Source: Marinobacter santoriniensis NKSG1 | Lineage (GTDB): Bacteria; Pseudomonadota; Gammaproteobacteria; Pseudomonadales; Oleiphilaceae | Assembly: GCF_000347775.1 (NCBI RefSeq) | Contig: NZ_APAT01000013.1 | Location: 338,125 to 402,124 of the forward strand | Length of the DNA stretch: 64,000 nucleotides | Reading direction: 5' to 3' | In this document: positions 1 through 8,632 of the stretch, piece after piece | Layout: each line of letters opens with the position of its first letter | How positions within the stretch are numbered: the first letter of the stretch is position 1 | Made by a program: the position numbers and the translations under genes | The notes under the pieces: model-generated | Told to the model about the DNA's origin: nothing | The model's database searches: none | What the model saw: the letters and a program-made list of their open reading frames with translations, nothing else

Positions 1-1
1 T

Positions 2-1636
2 GATGGTGAGCCGAAATGGCTGAGATATATAAGCGATAATGAAGACATCTTGCCAATTAAACATAAAATCGATCATGCTCTAGACAGTCTTCCAAGGTCT
101 CTTTTGACAGCTTTGAGAACCTTTTTGCTATCCCGGACAATAAGGAATTTGAGAGGGAACGAGTCGGCACATTGCTCTATGCTAGTGAATGCAAGCCGCT
201 TTACTGCTGTACAAAGCAAGCTAAGAAACCGAATACATGAAGCTTTAGATCGCATCAAAGATTCGGTGAGGATTAATGCCTCTCTTGGTATTTCTGGCTT
301 GTCCGACCCCGAGCTTTCAGAGCTCAAAAAGGTTTGGCAAAGGGAGTACTCAGAAACAGAATTTGAATGGCCAGACGTGCAAGCGGCGCTGTTCGAAGCA
401 ATCGCGGCAGCGAAGGTCGTTGAAGTCAATAGTAGAGCCAATGATCTTGATTATTCTTACAGCGGTGAAAGAGGCCAAACAGTCATCGCGGTAGGGGGGT
501 TTTCATTATCCCGGGGGCTAACACTTGAGGGTCTTACTGTAACCTGGTTCCTTCGAAACACCATGATGTATGACACCTTAATGCAGATGGGTCGATGGTT
601 CGGATACAGAGACGGTTATGAAGATTTATGCAGGATATGGATGCCGGAGGAAGCAATAGATTGGTATGCATTTATTGCTGAAGCGGCAGATGAGCTGCAC
701 GATGAGCTCAAAATTATGGAACAGGCGAAGGCAACGCCGAGAATGTTTGGTCTAGCGGTCAGGAGCCATCCCGCATCTCTATTGGTTACTGCAAGAAATA
801 AGATGGGCGCTAGCGCCAAGGTAATAACAAAAGTTGGTTTATCAAATCAGTTTATTGAGACGGCTAAAGTTAGTACTCATAAAAAAGACATAGATGCAAA
901 TAAGAGAAATGCCAAGATTTTTGTTGATAGTTTGTTGGAACTTGGAAAAGGTTACCAGAAAAACAATTGGGGGTATTTGTTCAGTGATGTTCCTGTTAAT
1001 GAGATTGATCAATTTTTAGCAGGCTGGCGAAATGCGGACCAAAGTGTAACGACAGATACCCCCCCAGTTCGTGAGTACATCAATGCGCGATCACAAGGTG
1101 AGTTAGCTTTTTGGGATGTATTGGTGACGAGCAAACAAAGTGGCGAAGAAGATAACTGTTTAGGTTTGCCAATAATACCGGCAGAACGAACAGTAAGCTT
1201 TGGAGAGCCAAAGCTGCACTATATGGCCTTTAGCGGTAAAGGCATGCGCCTTGCGTCAAGAGGAATAGAAAAGGCTGGCCTTAGCAAATCTGAGATCATT
1301 GAGGCGGAATCTAGTTACTTGAATAAAAATGGAGCTAAGCCTGGGAAAGGGAAGGTGAACTTTGCCGACAAGATCTACCGAGAGGTCAGGAAAAGGGGGC
1401 TTTTCATACTCCATCTTGTTAGCCCAAAAATACGGGAGCAGCAAAAAAACGAACGTCAGCAGGATTTTATACCAAGCGAACCTGTAATCGGATGGGGAAT
1501 AAGTCTGCCTAGATCTTCTCGAGCAGAGGAGACCGTAGAATATGTAGTAAATGCCGTGAGATATAAAGAACTCTTTGGCGATGAGGATGAGGATGAGGAT
1601 GAGGATCAGGAGGCTGATGATGACAGCGCAAACTGA
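2..1636 (+). CDS. Z1-domain (helicase-like) defence protein, C-terminal part, cut by the window edge
   Basis: The reading frame is open to the first base, so 544 residues of a longer protein are visible; TTG at 50 is an internal codon rather than a start. The stretch GGFSLSRGLTLEGLTV, then QMGRWFGYR, resembles the C-terminal half of a superfamily-2 helicase fold, where the Q-x-G-R motif is motif VI. This is the signature of Z1-domain proteins, which occur with MutL-like ATPases, DUF4420 nucleases and AIPR proteins in anti-phage loci (the Mza system and related restriction-modification loci). The C-terminus is a very acidic Glu-Asp run encoded by GATGAG repeats. The AGGAGG site for the next gene lies inside this gene's end, so the genes are translationally coupled. 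The helicase N-terminal half (Walker A and B) must lie left of the window. DNA unwinding or translocation is inferred from the family. Confidence 0.85.
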   Translation, partial: DGEPKWLRYISDNEDILPIKHKIDHALDSLPRSLLTALRTFLLSRTIRNLRGNESAHCSMLVNASRFTAVQSKLRNRIHEALDRIKDSVRINASLGISGLSDPELSELKKVWQREYSETEFEWPDVQAALFEAIAAAKVVEVNSRANDLDYSYSGERGQTVIAVGGFSLSRGLTLEGLTVTWFLRNTMMYDTLMQMGRWFGYRDGYEDLCRIWMPEEAIDWYAFIAEAADELHDELKIMEQAKATPRMFGLAVRSHPASLLVTARNKMGASAKVITKVGLSNQFIETAKVSTHKKDIDANKRNAKIFVDSLLELGKGYQKNNWGYLFSDVPVNEIDQFLAGWRNADQSVTTDTPPVREYINARSQGELAFWDVLVTSKQSGEEDNCLGLPIIPAERTVSFGEPKLHYMAFSGKGMRLASRGIEKAGLSKSEIIEAESSYLNKNGAKPGKGKVNFADKIYREVRKRGLFILHLVSPKIREQQKNERQQDFIPSEPVIGWGISLPRSSRAEETVEYVVNAVRYKELFGDEDEDEDEDQEADDDSAN

Positions 1637-2585
1637 TCCTTGGAACAAGCTGGCCAATGATGAAGCGCGACGGGTAAATATGGCTGGCCGCTTTGACTTC
1701 TTTTGGGTTGTTCTTGAGAAGCGAACACCAGGATTGATGCTAAGACTTCCACAGTTGCCACTATCGCCTCCAAAGCTACCAAAACTAAAAAATCTGACGC
1801 TATCTTTTAGAAACGCTGGTTCTTCGCCGGCGTTTGTAATTGCTTTGAATGAGCGTAGTCAGATCGAAATTTTTGAAACGCTATGTAGAGATGTGGTCGC
1901 TGCTGGTGAGGCTGCAACTAATGTTGATGACGCCTTGGTTCGATCGGTTCAGCGGACCCAGCGTTGGCACTATTTGTTGAGGGGGGGGAGTAAAAGAGGC
2001 CTTTCCGTCGAAGAGCAGCGGGGTTTGGTGGGAGAACTAGCTTTTCTTAGAGAGTTGGCGGTCGGACTAGGTGCTGATTCTGCAATAGAGGCGTGGAAAG
2101 GCCCATCAAAATCGTCGAAGGACTTTGAATTTATTGGATGTTGCATCGAAATTAAGGCACGTAGGGTTGCGGCAAAACCATATGTTTCGATCTCATCCGA
2201 AGAGCAACTAGCCGATGTAGAAGGCTGCAGACTGTTTCTTAAAGTATTTAATATTTCGTCTGCAATTTCGCCGGACGGGCTGACTTTGCATGATCATGTA
2301 AAACTTACTGCTACACATTTTGAAGATTCGATAAGTGTGTTCGACCAGTGGGAAGATGCGATCTTCACAACTGGATACGATCCGGAAAATGATTATTCGG
2401 AGAGACGTTGGCATCTCGGAGAGTCCCAAACCTTTGAGGTTGTCGAGGGGTTCCCGCGGGTTGCTGTGCCACTTCCTGTTGGTGTCGGGATGGTAAGGTA
2501 TTCATTATCTCTTGAGGCTTGCTCGAGTTTCGAAACCAACGTCGACTTAATCAAAGTAATCAAGGATGGTCCTCGTAATGACTGA
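1620..2585 (+). CDS. PD-(D/E)XK motif nuclease, DUF4420-like
   Basis: A 321-residue protein. The conserved centre reads KDFEFIGCCIEIKARR: an acidic residue near 168 followed by E-I-K near 177-179, the PD-(D/E)XK nuclease core in which the acidic residues bind metal and the lysine assists cleavage. This family is the DUF component beside Z1 and AIPR genes in Mza-type loci. The ATG at 1620 is preferred: AGGAGG lies six bases upstream, and the preceding in-frame codons only read the GATGAG repeat of the Z1 gene (giving Met-Arg repeats). ATG 1617 is a close alternative. The gene overlaps both neighbours, which implies one transcript and possibly a complex with fixed stoichiometry. Base composition is AT-rich relative to the genome. 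Nuclease activity is inferred from the motif; target and trigger are unknown. Confidence 0.82.
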   Translation: MTAQTDPWNKLANDEARRVNMAGRFDFFWVVLEKRTPGLMLRLPQLPLSPPKLPKLKNLTLSFRNAGSSPAFVIALNERSQIEIFETLCRDVVAAGEAATNVDDALVRSVQRTQRWHYLLRGGSKRGLSVEEQRGLVGELAFLRELAVGLGADSAIEAWKGPSKSSKDFEFIGCCIEIKARRVAAKPYVSISSEEQLADVEGCRLFLKVFNISSAISPDGLTLHDHVKLTATHFEDSISVFDQWEDAIFTTGYDPENDYSERRWHLGESQTFEVVEGFPRVAVPLPVGVGMVRYSLSLEACSSFETNVDLIKVIKDGPRND

Positions 2586-4644
2586 ACTACTCGAATTTCA
2601 CCATCAACTCATTGCTGATATTCAAGGTGATGCGGATGCAATGGGATTAGTAACGGCAGAAGCCTTTTTTGAGAAAGTAGCTGATTTGCTATCTGAAGCG
2701 GGTGAAGTCGATGAGGCAGATCGAGCATATTATGAGGGTAAATATTCAGTTCATCAGATGCAGGTAGATGGCTACGGTGGAGATCCTAGTGATAATTCTG
2801 GCGTCTTAACCTTAATCATCTGTGATTTTGGTCTGAGTGAAGAGATTCGGGTGTTGAACAGACCGCATGTGGAGCGATTGCAGAATCGACTTTTCCGGTT
2901 TCTTGTATCCAGTATGAAGCCAGACTTCAAAAGCCAGCTGGAAGAGACAAGTCCTGGTTTTGGATTGGCTGACCTTATTTCGACTCGTTGGAACATGATT
3001 GAGAAGGTCAAGCTGGTAGTTGCGACGAATGGCAACTTCAGTGCTAGGTCTGATGCGGAGCCTCTTGACCCAATTGATGGCAAGCCAATCACGTTAAGTG
3101 TTTGGGATCTTAAGCGGCTCAAACAATTTATGGATCAGGGGCAGGCGCGAGCTAATCTTCAGATCGATTTTGAGCAGGACTTTGGGGGAGGAATACCTCT
3201 CTTGAAAGCGTCCGCAGGAGATGGAGCTCTTGAGAGCTACTTAGCTGTCATTCCTGGAAAGCAGCTTGCCGGGATTTATGAGAAATGGGGACCCAGGCTC
3301 TTAGAAGCAAATGTCCGGAGTTTTCTGCAGGCCAGGGGAAAGGTAAACCAAGGCATCAGAAATACGATTCGCGATGAACCGCATATGTTTTTTTCATATA
3401 ACAACGGTTTGAGTGCAACAGCAGATGGAATTGCAATAAAGCAGGTAGAATCTGGTTTGGAGCTAGTGCGTGCAGATAATCTACAAATCGTGAATGGCGG
3501 TCAGACCACCGCATCTTTACATGCGGCAAAAAAGTTGTTTGAAGAACAGTTAGATCAAATTCATGTACAAATGAAGTTGACTATTGTACCCCGTAGTCAA
3601 TCAGAGGAGGTTGTACCTCGAATTTCAGAGTACGCAAATAGCCAGAATAAAGTTAATGCTGCAGATTTCTTTGCGAACCACCCATTCCATATTCGTATAG
3701 AAGAGTACTCCAGACGGTTACTGGCACCAGCGGGAGAGGATGGCTACCGTGAGACGAAGTGGTTTTACGAACGTGCCCGTGGTCAGTTCGCAGATGAGAG
3801 AGGAAGACGGACGCCAGCCGAGAGGAAAAAATTTGATGCTGAATACCCTCGAGGGCAATTCTTCACCAAAACGGATCTAGCAAAATATGAAAACACCTTC
3901 GAATGCCTTCCTCATATTGTAAGTCGAGGAGCGCAGAAGAATTTCGCCGAGTTTGCGAAGAATATTGGAAGGCAATGGGGCAAGGATGGCTCTATATTCG
4001 ATGAACTCTGGTACAAGCGACTGGTCGCAAAGAACATTGTTTTTAGAACGATGGAGAGATTAGTTTCCGGTGCTGAATGGTATGAGGGAGGGTATAGGGC
4101 GAATATCGTGACATATGGTATTGCAAAAGTCGTTTACGATGCCTCGCAAAAAGGGAAAGTTATTGATCTTGACCTAGTGTGGAGGAATCAATCTATCGCT
4201 CCCGAACTGAAATCGATGCTTTTGGCAGCCGGAGAGGTTGCCCAACTTGTTATTAATAGCCCACCTGCGGGAGTTCGAAATGCCAGTGAATGGGCTAAGA
4301 AAGAGATATGCTGGAAATGGCTCTCTGAAAAAGATGTTGTTTATCCGGGAAAAACTGATCGGGTGACCATTTCCTTAGAATCTGCCAAAAGCAGGGCAAG
4401 AGAAGCAAAATCTGAGGCTGCATTGGATCATAGTGTGAACGCGGAGATTGAAGTTCACACGCTGGGTAGTCAGTTTTGGAAAGCTGCACGGGATTGGGCT
4501 CGTGAGCGAGCGCTCTTGAGCCCTAAAGAGCTCGGGGTATTGGAAACCTGCTCCGCAATTCCCAGAAAGATGCCGTCTGAGCGTCAATGTGCGGTGGCGC
4601 TTGCTGCGCTACATAAATTAAAAGACGAAGGTTTCTCTGGTTAA
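2578..4644 (+). CDS. AIPR family (abortive infection phage resistance) protein
   Basis: A 688-residue protein whose central region matches the AIPR family: FSYNNGLSATADG followed near residue 302 by QIVNGGQTTASL, the family's hallmark N-G-x-Q-T segment. AIPR proteins are linked to abortive infection and accompany Z1 and DUF4420 proteins in defence islands; their biochemical activity is poorly defined. The N-terminal 200 residues are acidic and give no recognisable enzyme motif. The start at 2578 overlaps the stop of the preceding nuclease gene (ATGACTGA) and is preferred to upstream GTG/ATG codons. The gene ends 53 bases before the convergent methyltransferase gene, with a stem-loop in the gap. 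It is the last gene of the Z1-nuclease-AIPR operon. Confidence 0.85.
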   Translation: MTELLEFHHQLIADIQGDADAMGLVTAEAFFEKVADLLSEAGEVDEADRAYYEGKYSVHQMQVDGYGGDPSDNSGVLTLIICDFGLSEEIRVLNRPHVERLQNRLFRFLVSSMKPDFKSQLEETSPGFGLADLISTRWNMIEKVKLVVATNGNFSARSDAEPLDPIDGKPITLSVWDLKRLKQFMDQGQARANLQIDFEQDFGGGIPLLKASAGDGALESYLAVIPGKQLAGIYEKWGPRLLEANVRSFLQARGKVNQGIRNTIRDEPHMFFSYNNGLSATADGIAIKQVESGLELVRADNLQIVNGGQTTASLHAAKKLFEEQLDQIHVQMKLTIVPRSQSEEVVPRISEYANSQNKVNAADFFANHPFHIRIEEYSRRLLAPAGEDGYRETKWFYERARGQFADERGRRTPAERKKFDAEYPRGQFFTKTDLAKYENTFECLPHIVSRGAQKNFAEFAKNIGRQWGKDGSIFDELWYKRLVAKNIVFRTMERLVSGAEWYEGGYRANIVTYGIAKVVYDASQKGKVIDLDLVWRNQSIAPELKSMLLAAGEVAQLVINSPPAGVRNASEWAKKEICWKWLSEKDVVYPGKTDRVTISLESAKSRAREAKSEAALDHSVNAEIEVHTLGSQFWKAARDWARERALLSPKELGVLETCSAIPRKMPSERQCAVALAALHKLKDEGFSG

Positions 4645-4661
4645 GAGGTGATATGAGCTAG

Positions 4662-4717
4662 CTGAGCTCCCAATTGAAAGGGGTTTTAATTCGGAGCTCA
4701 GGTATTCTTCATTTTTT
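4662..4717 (+). terminator. Stem-loop between convergent AIPR and methyltransferase genes
   Basis: A perfect nine-base inverted repeat (CTGAGCTCC at 4662-4670, GGAGCTCAG at 4693-4701) is extended inside by AATT/AATT pairing around a GGGG loop. It is followed on the plus strand by a T-rich stretch with seven consecutive T at 4711-4717. It overlaps the stop codon of the leftward methyltransferase gene. It probably ends the rightward AIPR operon. The nine bases between stem and T-run make it a weaker than ideal intrinsic terminator. Confidence 0.5.
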
Positions 4718-6290
4718 TCTGATTCAGCAGAGAGAAAACAACTTTGGCAATATGATTCGCGAGCAGCGGGGGTACCGCATTGCCAACCTGAACGTATTGC
4801 TCAGTCCTGTTGCCTTCAAAGAAATAGTTGTCAGGAAAAGTCTGAATTCTGGCCGCCTCTCTTACAGTTAAACTTCTGCACTGACTCGGATCATAATGAA
4901 TGAAGTAATGACCATCCTTTGAGATGTGGCTGGTTACCGTGCTGGCGACTCGGTTCTCTGCCTGTACCTTGAAGCGGTCGGTAAAGTTTCCGGTAGTCCA
5001 GTTCTTGTGTTTGGGTGCCAAATTTTCAGGGTAATCACGAGAGCGTGGTGAGGTGCCATCTTTGGCTGCAGCATAGCAACTTGCATACAGATATCGATGC
5101 AGATCTTCGGGCATATGGTTCCTTGCCTCGTGGTTTATAACGCCGTTAATTGCATCATCTTTGTACCAGTCTTTTAACCAGCGAGGCATTTGTGACGCAA
5201 GACCGCTGGAGAGCGGTACAAATCGTCCGCCTTGCCCAGGGTCTCTGGAGGCAGATTCATAGGCTCGTTGGGCAAGATCTTGGGCTGCTTGAGAAAACGA
5301 TAAGGCGCCATATACCTTTGACAGCCCGTTATATAGATTATCACGCCAGGAGTTGAAATCGTTTGGCTTACATCTTGTTAAGCCGCTTCGAAGCCTTGGG
5401 AGGTCGGCTAGAACTTGACTTGGGGTGATGTGTGTATCATTTCTCCAATTAGCCAGTAACTCTCCTTGAATATTGCTCTTTCTTAGATTCTTGCGAACAC
5501 CCAGCAGAATCACCCTGTGACGAGCTTGAGGAATCCCAAAATCTTCCGCACGAATGACAAAATCCTTATTTTGGAAATGTCCCAGTCCCCCCAGGTCTTC
5601 GAGAGGAGAGGCCAGCGGGAGTAGTTCGTATTCTATTTCCTCTCGATCGCTTTTAACGGCGCGGGCAGGACACAATAGGTCTTTTCGGATTTTGTCGAAG
5701 ATTGACTCACCATTCACCTTGGCAGTAAGCAGTCCTTTCACATTCTCCATGACGAAAATGTCGGGCTGCACCAAGTCCAGAACCTTTAGGTATTCCTCGT
5801 ACAGGAAATGACGATCGTCCTTTTCTGGGATGTAGCCCTTGATCCCTTTGTTTCGGGCACGACCAACTAGGGAGTAGGCTTGGCATGGTGGGCCTCCAAT
5901 AACAACTTTAGGCCCGTCATGTCCTTCGATGGCGCGCTCAATTTCAGAGAATATCTGTTTGTGATCTTTGCTACCCAGAGCTTTGGGACCACCCAACGTC
6001 TCTTGTTTTGCCGCTGCCCATTCCTCCGGGTATTCCTCGGAGAAGAACTCTTCAGCACTGACCTTTTCATTGGTCCTCAGGTATTCGTAATAAGCATCTG
6101 GAACCTTTCGGCCGCGAAACTGACGATAGAAGGCCCTGAGTGTTAGCGTCTTGTGCGCACTCTCTTCTTTTTCAACAGAGGCGACGATTTTGAAGGGGAA
6201 GGAGCCAGTTTCGGATTGGTAGGCCGAAAACCCTTCTCCGAGGCCTCCCGGGCCCGCAAAAAGGTCGATTATTCTGATAGTGTCAGTCAT
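4698..6290 (-). CDS. DNA (cytosine-5) methyltransferase
   Basis: A 530-residue enzyme that transfers a methyl group from S-adenosylmethionine to C5 of cytosine in DNA. All main C5-methyltransferase motifs are visible: motif I DLFAGPGGLGEGF near the start (SAM binding), motif IV GGPPCQAYS near residue 132 with the catalytic Cys, motif VI MENVKG near 180, motif VIII QARHRVILLGV near 255, and motif X VGNAVPPLLANHI near 501. The long stretch between VIII and X should hold the target-recognition domain; the recognised sequence cannot be read from the protein. The start at 6290 puts motif I at the usual distance; the open frame extends 88 codons upstream but overlaps the vsr gene. It sits divergent from vsr and convergent with the Z1-nuclease-AIPR operon, so it probably protects host DNA from those nucleases. 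Confidence 0.93.
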   Translation of the reverse strand: MTDTIRIIDLFAGPGGLGEGFSAYQSETGSFPFKIVASVEKEESAHKTLTLRAFYRQFRGRKVPDAYYEYLRTNEKVSAEEFFSEEYPEEWAAAKQETLGGPKALGSKDHKQIFSEIERAIEGHDGPKVVIGGPPCQAYSLVGRARNKGIKGYIPEKDDRHFLYEEYLKVLDLVQPDIFVMENVKGLLTAKVNGESIFDKIRKDLLCPARAVKSDREEIEYELLPLASPLEDLGGLGHFQNKDFVIRAEDFGIPQARHRVILLGVRKNLRKSNIQGELLANWRNDTHITPSQVLADLPRLRSGLTRCKPNDFNSWRDNLYNGLSKVYGALSFSQAAQDLAQRAYESASRDPGQGGRFVPLSSGLASQMPRWLKDWYKDDAINGVINHEARNHMPEDLHRYLYASCYAAAKDGTSPRSRDYPENLAPKHKNWTTGNFTDRFKVQAENRVASTVTSHISKDGHYFIHYDPSQCRSLTVREAARIQTFPDNYFFEGNRTEQYVQVGNAVPPLLANHIAKVVFSLLNQKKMKNT

Positions 6291-6326
6291 TGATGCTTCG
6301 CCAAAATCTTGTTGGCAGCTAGCATA

Positions 6327-6351
6327 CCAGGTAACACTTATTTTTCCAGGT
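6327..6351. promoter_or_regulatory. Paired CCAGGT direct repeats between divergent methyltransferase and vsr
   Basis: The 73-base gap between the two divergent genes must contain both promoters. It holds two copies of CCAGGT at 6327-6332 and 6346-6351, 19 bases apart, about two helical turns. CCAGG is the Dcm-type CCWGG sequence in which Vsr-type enzymes repair mismatches. Whether this methyltransferase recognises it is unknown. The repeats could be methylation-sensitive or protein-binding control sites, or chance. Confidence 0.35.
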
Positions 6352-6363
6352 CTCAATTGCAGT

Positions 6364-6837
6364 ATGACCGATACAGTCGATTCGAAAACACGTTCAAGAA
6401 TGATGTCTGGCATCAAGGGAAAGAATACCAAGCCAGAGATAGTTATCAGACAGAGGCTGCACGCTCGCGGGTATCGATTCAGGCTACACCGGAAGGATCT
6501 ACCCGGCTCGCCAGATATAGTATTACCCAAACATCTAGCGGTGATTTTGATCAACGGATGTTTTTGGCATGGCCATCAATGTCGATTGTTCAAATGGCCG
6601 AAGACAAGGCCTGAGTTCTGGAGGAACAAAATCGAGGGAAATATTCGCCGGGATCAGCAAAAATTGTCTGAACTGAAGAGGATGGGGTGGCGTGTATGTC
6701 TGCTTTGGGAGTGTGAACTCAAAGGTGCAAACGAAGAGCACTTAAATAGAGTGATAGAGACCATATCGAAATGGTTGGAAGGTGGGGAAAGTTCTCTCTT
6801 CATTCCTGATGACAGAACTCAACCGATTAGTGATTAG
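6364..6837 (+). CDS. vsr: Very short patch repair (Vsr-type) DNA mismatch endonuclease
   Basis: A 157-residue protein. Vsr enzymes nick 5' of the thymine in T:G mismatches made when 5-methylcytosine deaminates, starting repair back to C:G. Visible hallmarks are the N-terminal RSRMMSGIKGKNTKPE, the catalytic GSPDIVLP (Asp near 51), and NGCFWHGHQC, in which the histidine pair and cysteines bind metal or zinc and aid catalysis. Length is typical of the family. ATG 6364 starts at the conserved N-terminus; the frame is open further upstream but would overlap the methyltransferase start. It is divergent from the C5-methyltransferase, its expected partner. It lies 40 bases before the methyltransferase-HNH gene and probably shares a transcript with it. 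The family is sometimes recruited as a restriction nuclease. Confidence 0.92.
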   Translation: MTDTVDSKTRSRMMSGIKGKNTKPEIVIRQRLHARGYRFRLHRKDLPGSPDIVLPKHLAVILINGCFWHGHQCRLFKWPKTRPEFWRNKIEGNIRRDQQKLSELKRMGWRVCLLWECELKGANEEHLNRVIETISKWLEGGESSLFIPDDRTQPISD

Positions 6838-6877
6838 CTAAAGAGTATCTAATGAAGCAGGGAGTGAGGGGCCGCAT

Positions 6878-8560
6878 ATGACAGTCGCCCCATACAGCCG
6901 CAATGCAAAAACCTTCTTCGCTCAATACCAATCCTTGAGCTTTGAACAGGTCCATAGCGACTGGTTGTCTCAGTTTGACCAAAAGGCAGGCTTGGCTCTG
7001 GATGTCGGCGCAGGTAGCGGTCGCGATGCCGGCGCCCTTGCAGCAAGGGGCTGGGACGTTGTCGCAGTAGAACCGGCAGCTCGCTTGCGGGAGTTGGGGC
7101 AGGGCGCTACTCGCAGTCAGAGCATTCACTGGGTAGACGATCAATTACCTGATCTCAGTAAGATCCGGAAGCTGAGCTATCGCTTCGATCTTATTCTTGT
7201 ATCCGCTGTCTGGATGCATATCCCGCCATCCGATCGTGAACGTGCTTTTCGAATCCTGACTGAGCTTTTGGCACCCGGTGGAATGCTGGTGATTACGCTT
7301 CGGCATGGGCCTGGTGACGGCGAGCGCGTTTTCTACGATGTCAGCAGGGAAGAGCTGGAGAGTTTCGCCAAGCGCCGGGCACTGATACCGCTGCCGTTGC
7401 CGGTCGGGCGCAAGAAGGATGAGCTCCAGAGGGACGAAGTATCCTGGGAGACTCTGGCTTTTCGCTTGGCGGACGATGGCACAGGCGCACTTCCGACAGT
7501 CCGCCACATCATAGTTAATGATAATAAGTCCTCGACTTACAAGTTGGGTTTGCTGCGAACCCTTGTCCGGATTGCTGACGGTGCGCCTGGCCTGGCGCTT
7601 AAACGTACCGATGACTGGGTGGATATTCCGCTTGGGGCGGTCGGGCTGTTCTGGATTATGCTTTATCACCCTCTGGTTCTGCGGCATCAATTGAGGCAAG
7701 CGCCAGGTAGCCGTGGCTATAGCTTCGCAACGGCGGATTTTTTCAAGCTGCAGAGTTTCACGCCTCTGGATTTCAGAGTGGGTATGTCGCTGTCAGCTGA
7801 TGTTGCTCCGGTGGTTCTTCGCGCGATCAAGGCGGCTTGCCGTAACATTCTCGATAATCCCGCGAACTATACGACTTGGCCAGGCTCTAACCGTACCGTT
7901 TTTGAGGGCGGTTCGGCCAGGATGACCATCAAGAAAGCACCCGTGCGTTTGGACAAAGCAACGCTTTCCCGGTTCGGTACCTTCCGTGTTCCTTCATTTC
8001 TCTGGGATGCATTCAGTCGCTATGCGTGCTGGATTGAGCCTGCGATTGTTAGTGAATGGATTGAGTTGATGGGTAGCTGGGATCTCCGTTATTCCATGGA
8101 TGAATATCATCGTGGATTGCAGTGGGTTGAAGGTCGGCGCGACACGTCAGCTGTGCGTCAAATGATCAACCAGCAGCTTGAGACTGGCAGGGTGGAGTGT
8201 GTGTGGACAGCCAAAAATCTCAAAGCCACGCGGTTTGACGTTGACCACTGTTTTCCGTGGTCGCGATGGAACAACAACGATCTCTGGAATCTGATGCCAT
8301 CGACTCACACGGCGAATGCTTCCAAGTCTGAAAAGCTGCCCGGGGACTTGCTGCTCAAAGAGGCGCACCCTCGAGTAGTGAACTGGTGGGAGCAGGCCAT
8401 CGTGGGCTCGTCTCGTGAGGAACAGTTCTTCTCAGAGGCTGAGGCCTCGCTGCCATTGCTGGGGCAGGAGCGAACCCTTGAAGGTGTGTTTGAGGGGATG
8501 CTTCAGCAGCGATTGAGGCTTAAAACTAATCTTCAGCTGGCAGAATGGTTGGGTGTGTAG
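6878..8560 (+). CDS. Fusion of a SAM-dependent methyltransferase domain with an HNH endonuclease domain
   Basis: A 560-residue two-domain protein. Residues about 25-165 form a class I methyltransferase: LALDVGAGSGRDAGALAARG is the SAM-binding glycine loop, followed by VVAVEPA (acidic ribose contact) and LAPGGMLVITLRHGPG. It lacks the N/D-PPY and P-C-Q signatures of DNA methyltransferases and resembles small-molecule methyltransferases instead. Residues about 450-490 carry an HNH nuclease core, FDVDHCFPWSRWNNNDLWNL plus the following H-T-A-N segment. The middle (200-440) is unrecognised. A GGGAG site precedes ATG 6878. It follows vsr closely and closes the defence island. It might be a restriction enzyme that carries its own modification or sensing domain, but substrate and role are unknown. 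Confidence 0.75.
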   Translation: MTVAPYSRNAKTFFAQYQSLSFEQVHSDWLSQFDQKAGLALDVGAGSGRDAGALAARGWDVVAVEPAARLRELGQGATRSQSIHWVDDQLPDLSKIRKLSYRFDLILVSAVWMHIPPSDRERAFRILTELLAPGGMLVITLRHGPGDGERVFYDVSREELESFAKRRALIPLPLPVGRKKDELQRDEVSWETLAFRLADDGTGALPTVRHIIVNDNKSSTYKLGLLRTLVRIADGAPGLALKRTDDWVDIPLGAVGLFWIMLYHPLVLRHQLRQAPGSRGYSFATADFFKLQSFTPLDFRVGMSLSADVAPVVLRAIKAACRNILDNPANYTTWPGSNRTVFEGGSARMTIKKAPVRLDKATLSRFGTFRVPSFLWDAFSRYACWIEPAIVSEWIELMGSWDLRYSMDEYHRGLQWVEGRRDTSAVRQMINQQLETGRVECVWTAKNLKATRFDVDHCFPWSRWNNNDLWNLMPSTHTANASKSEKLPGDLLLKEAHPRVVNWWEQAIVGSSREEQFFSEAEASLPLLGQERTLEGVFEGMLQQRLRLKTNLQLAEWLGV

Positions 8561-8632
8561 ATTAGATGGGAGATATTGGGCGTGAAGTTAAAACTGAACT
8601 GAAACCTTTGGATTAAACCCCAGGAATTCTCC

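Noticed and set aside
1580..1612. GATGAG tandem repeat at the Z1/nuclease junction as a phase-variation tract
   Set aside because: The unit is six bases, so gain or loss keeps both overlapping reading frames; it only lengthens an acidic tail.
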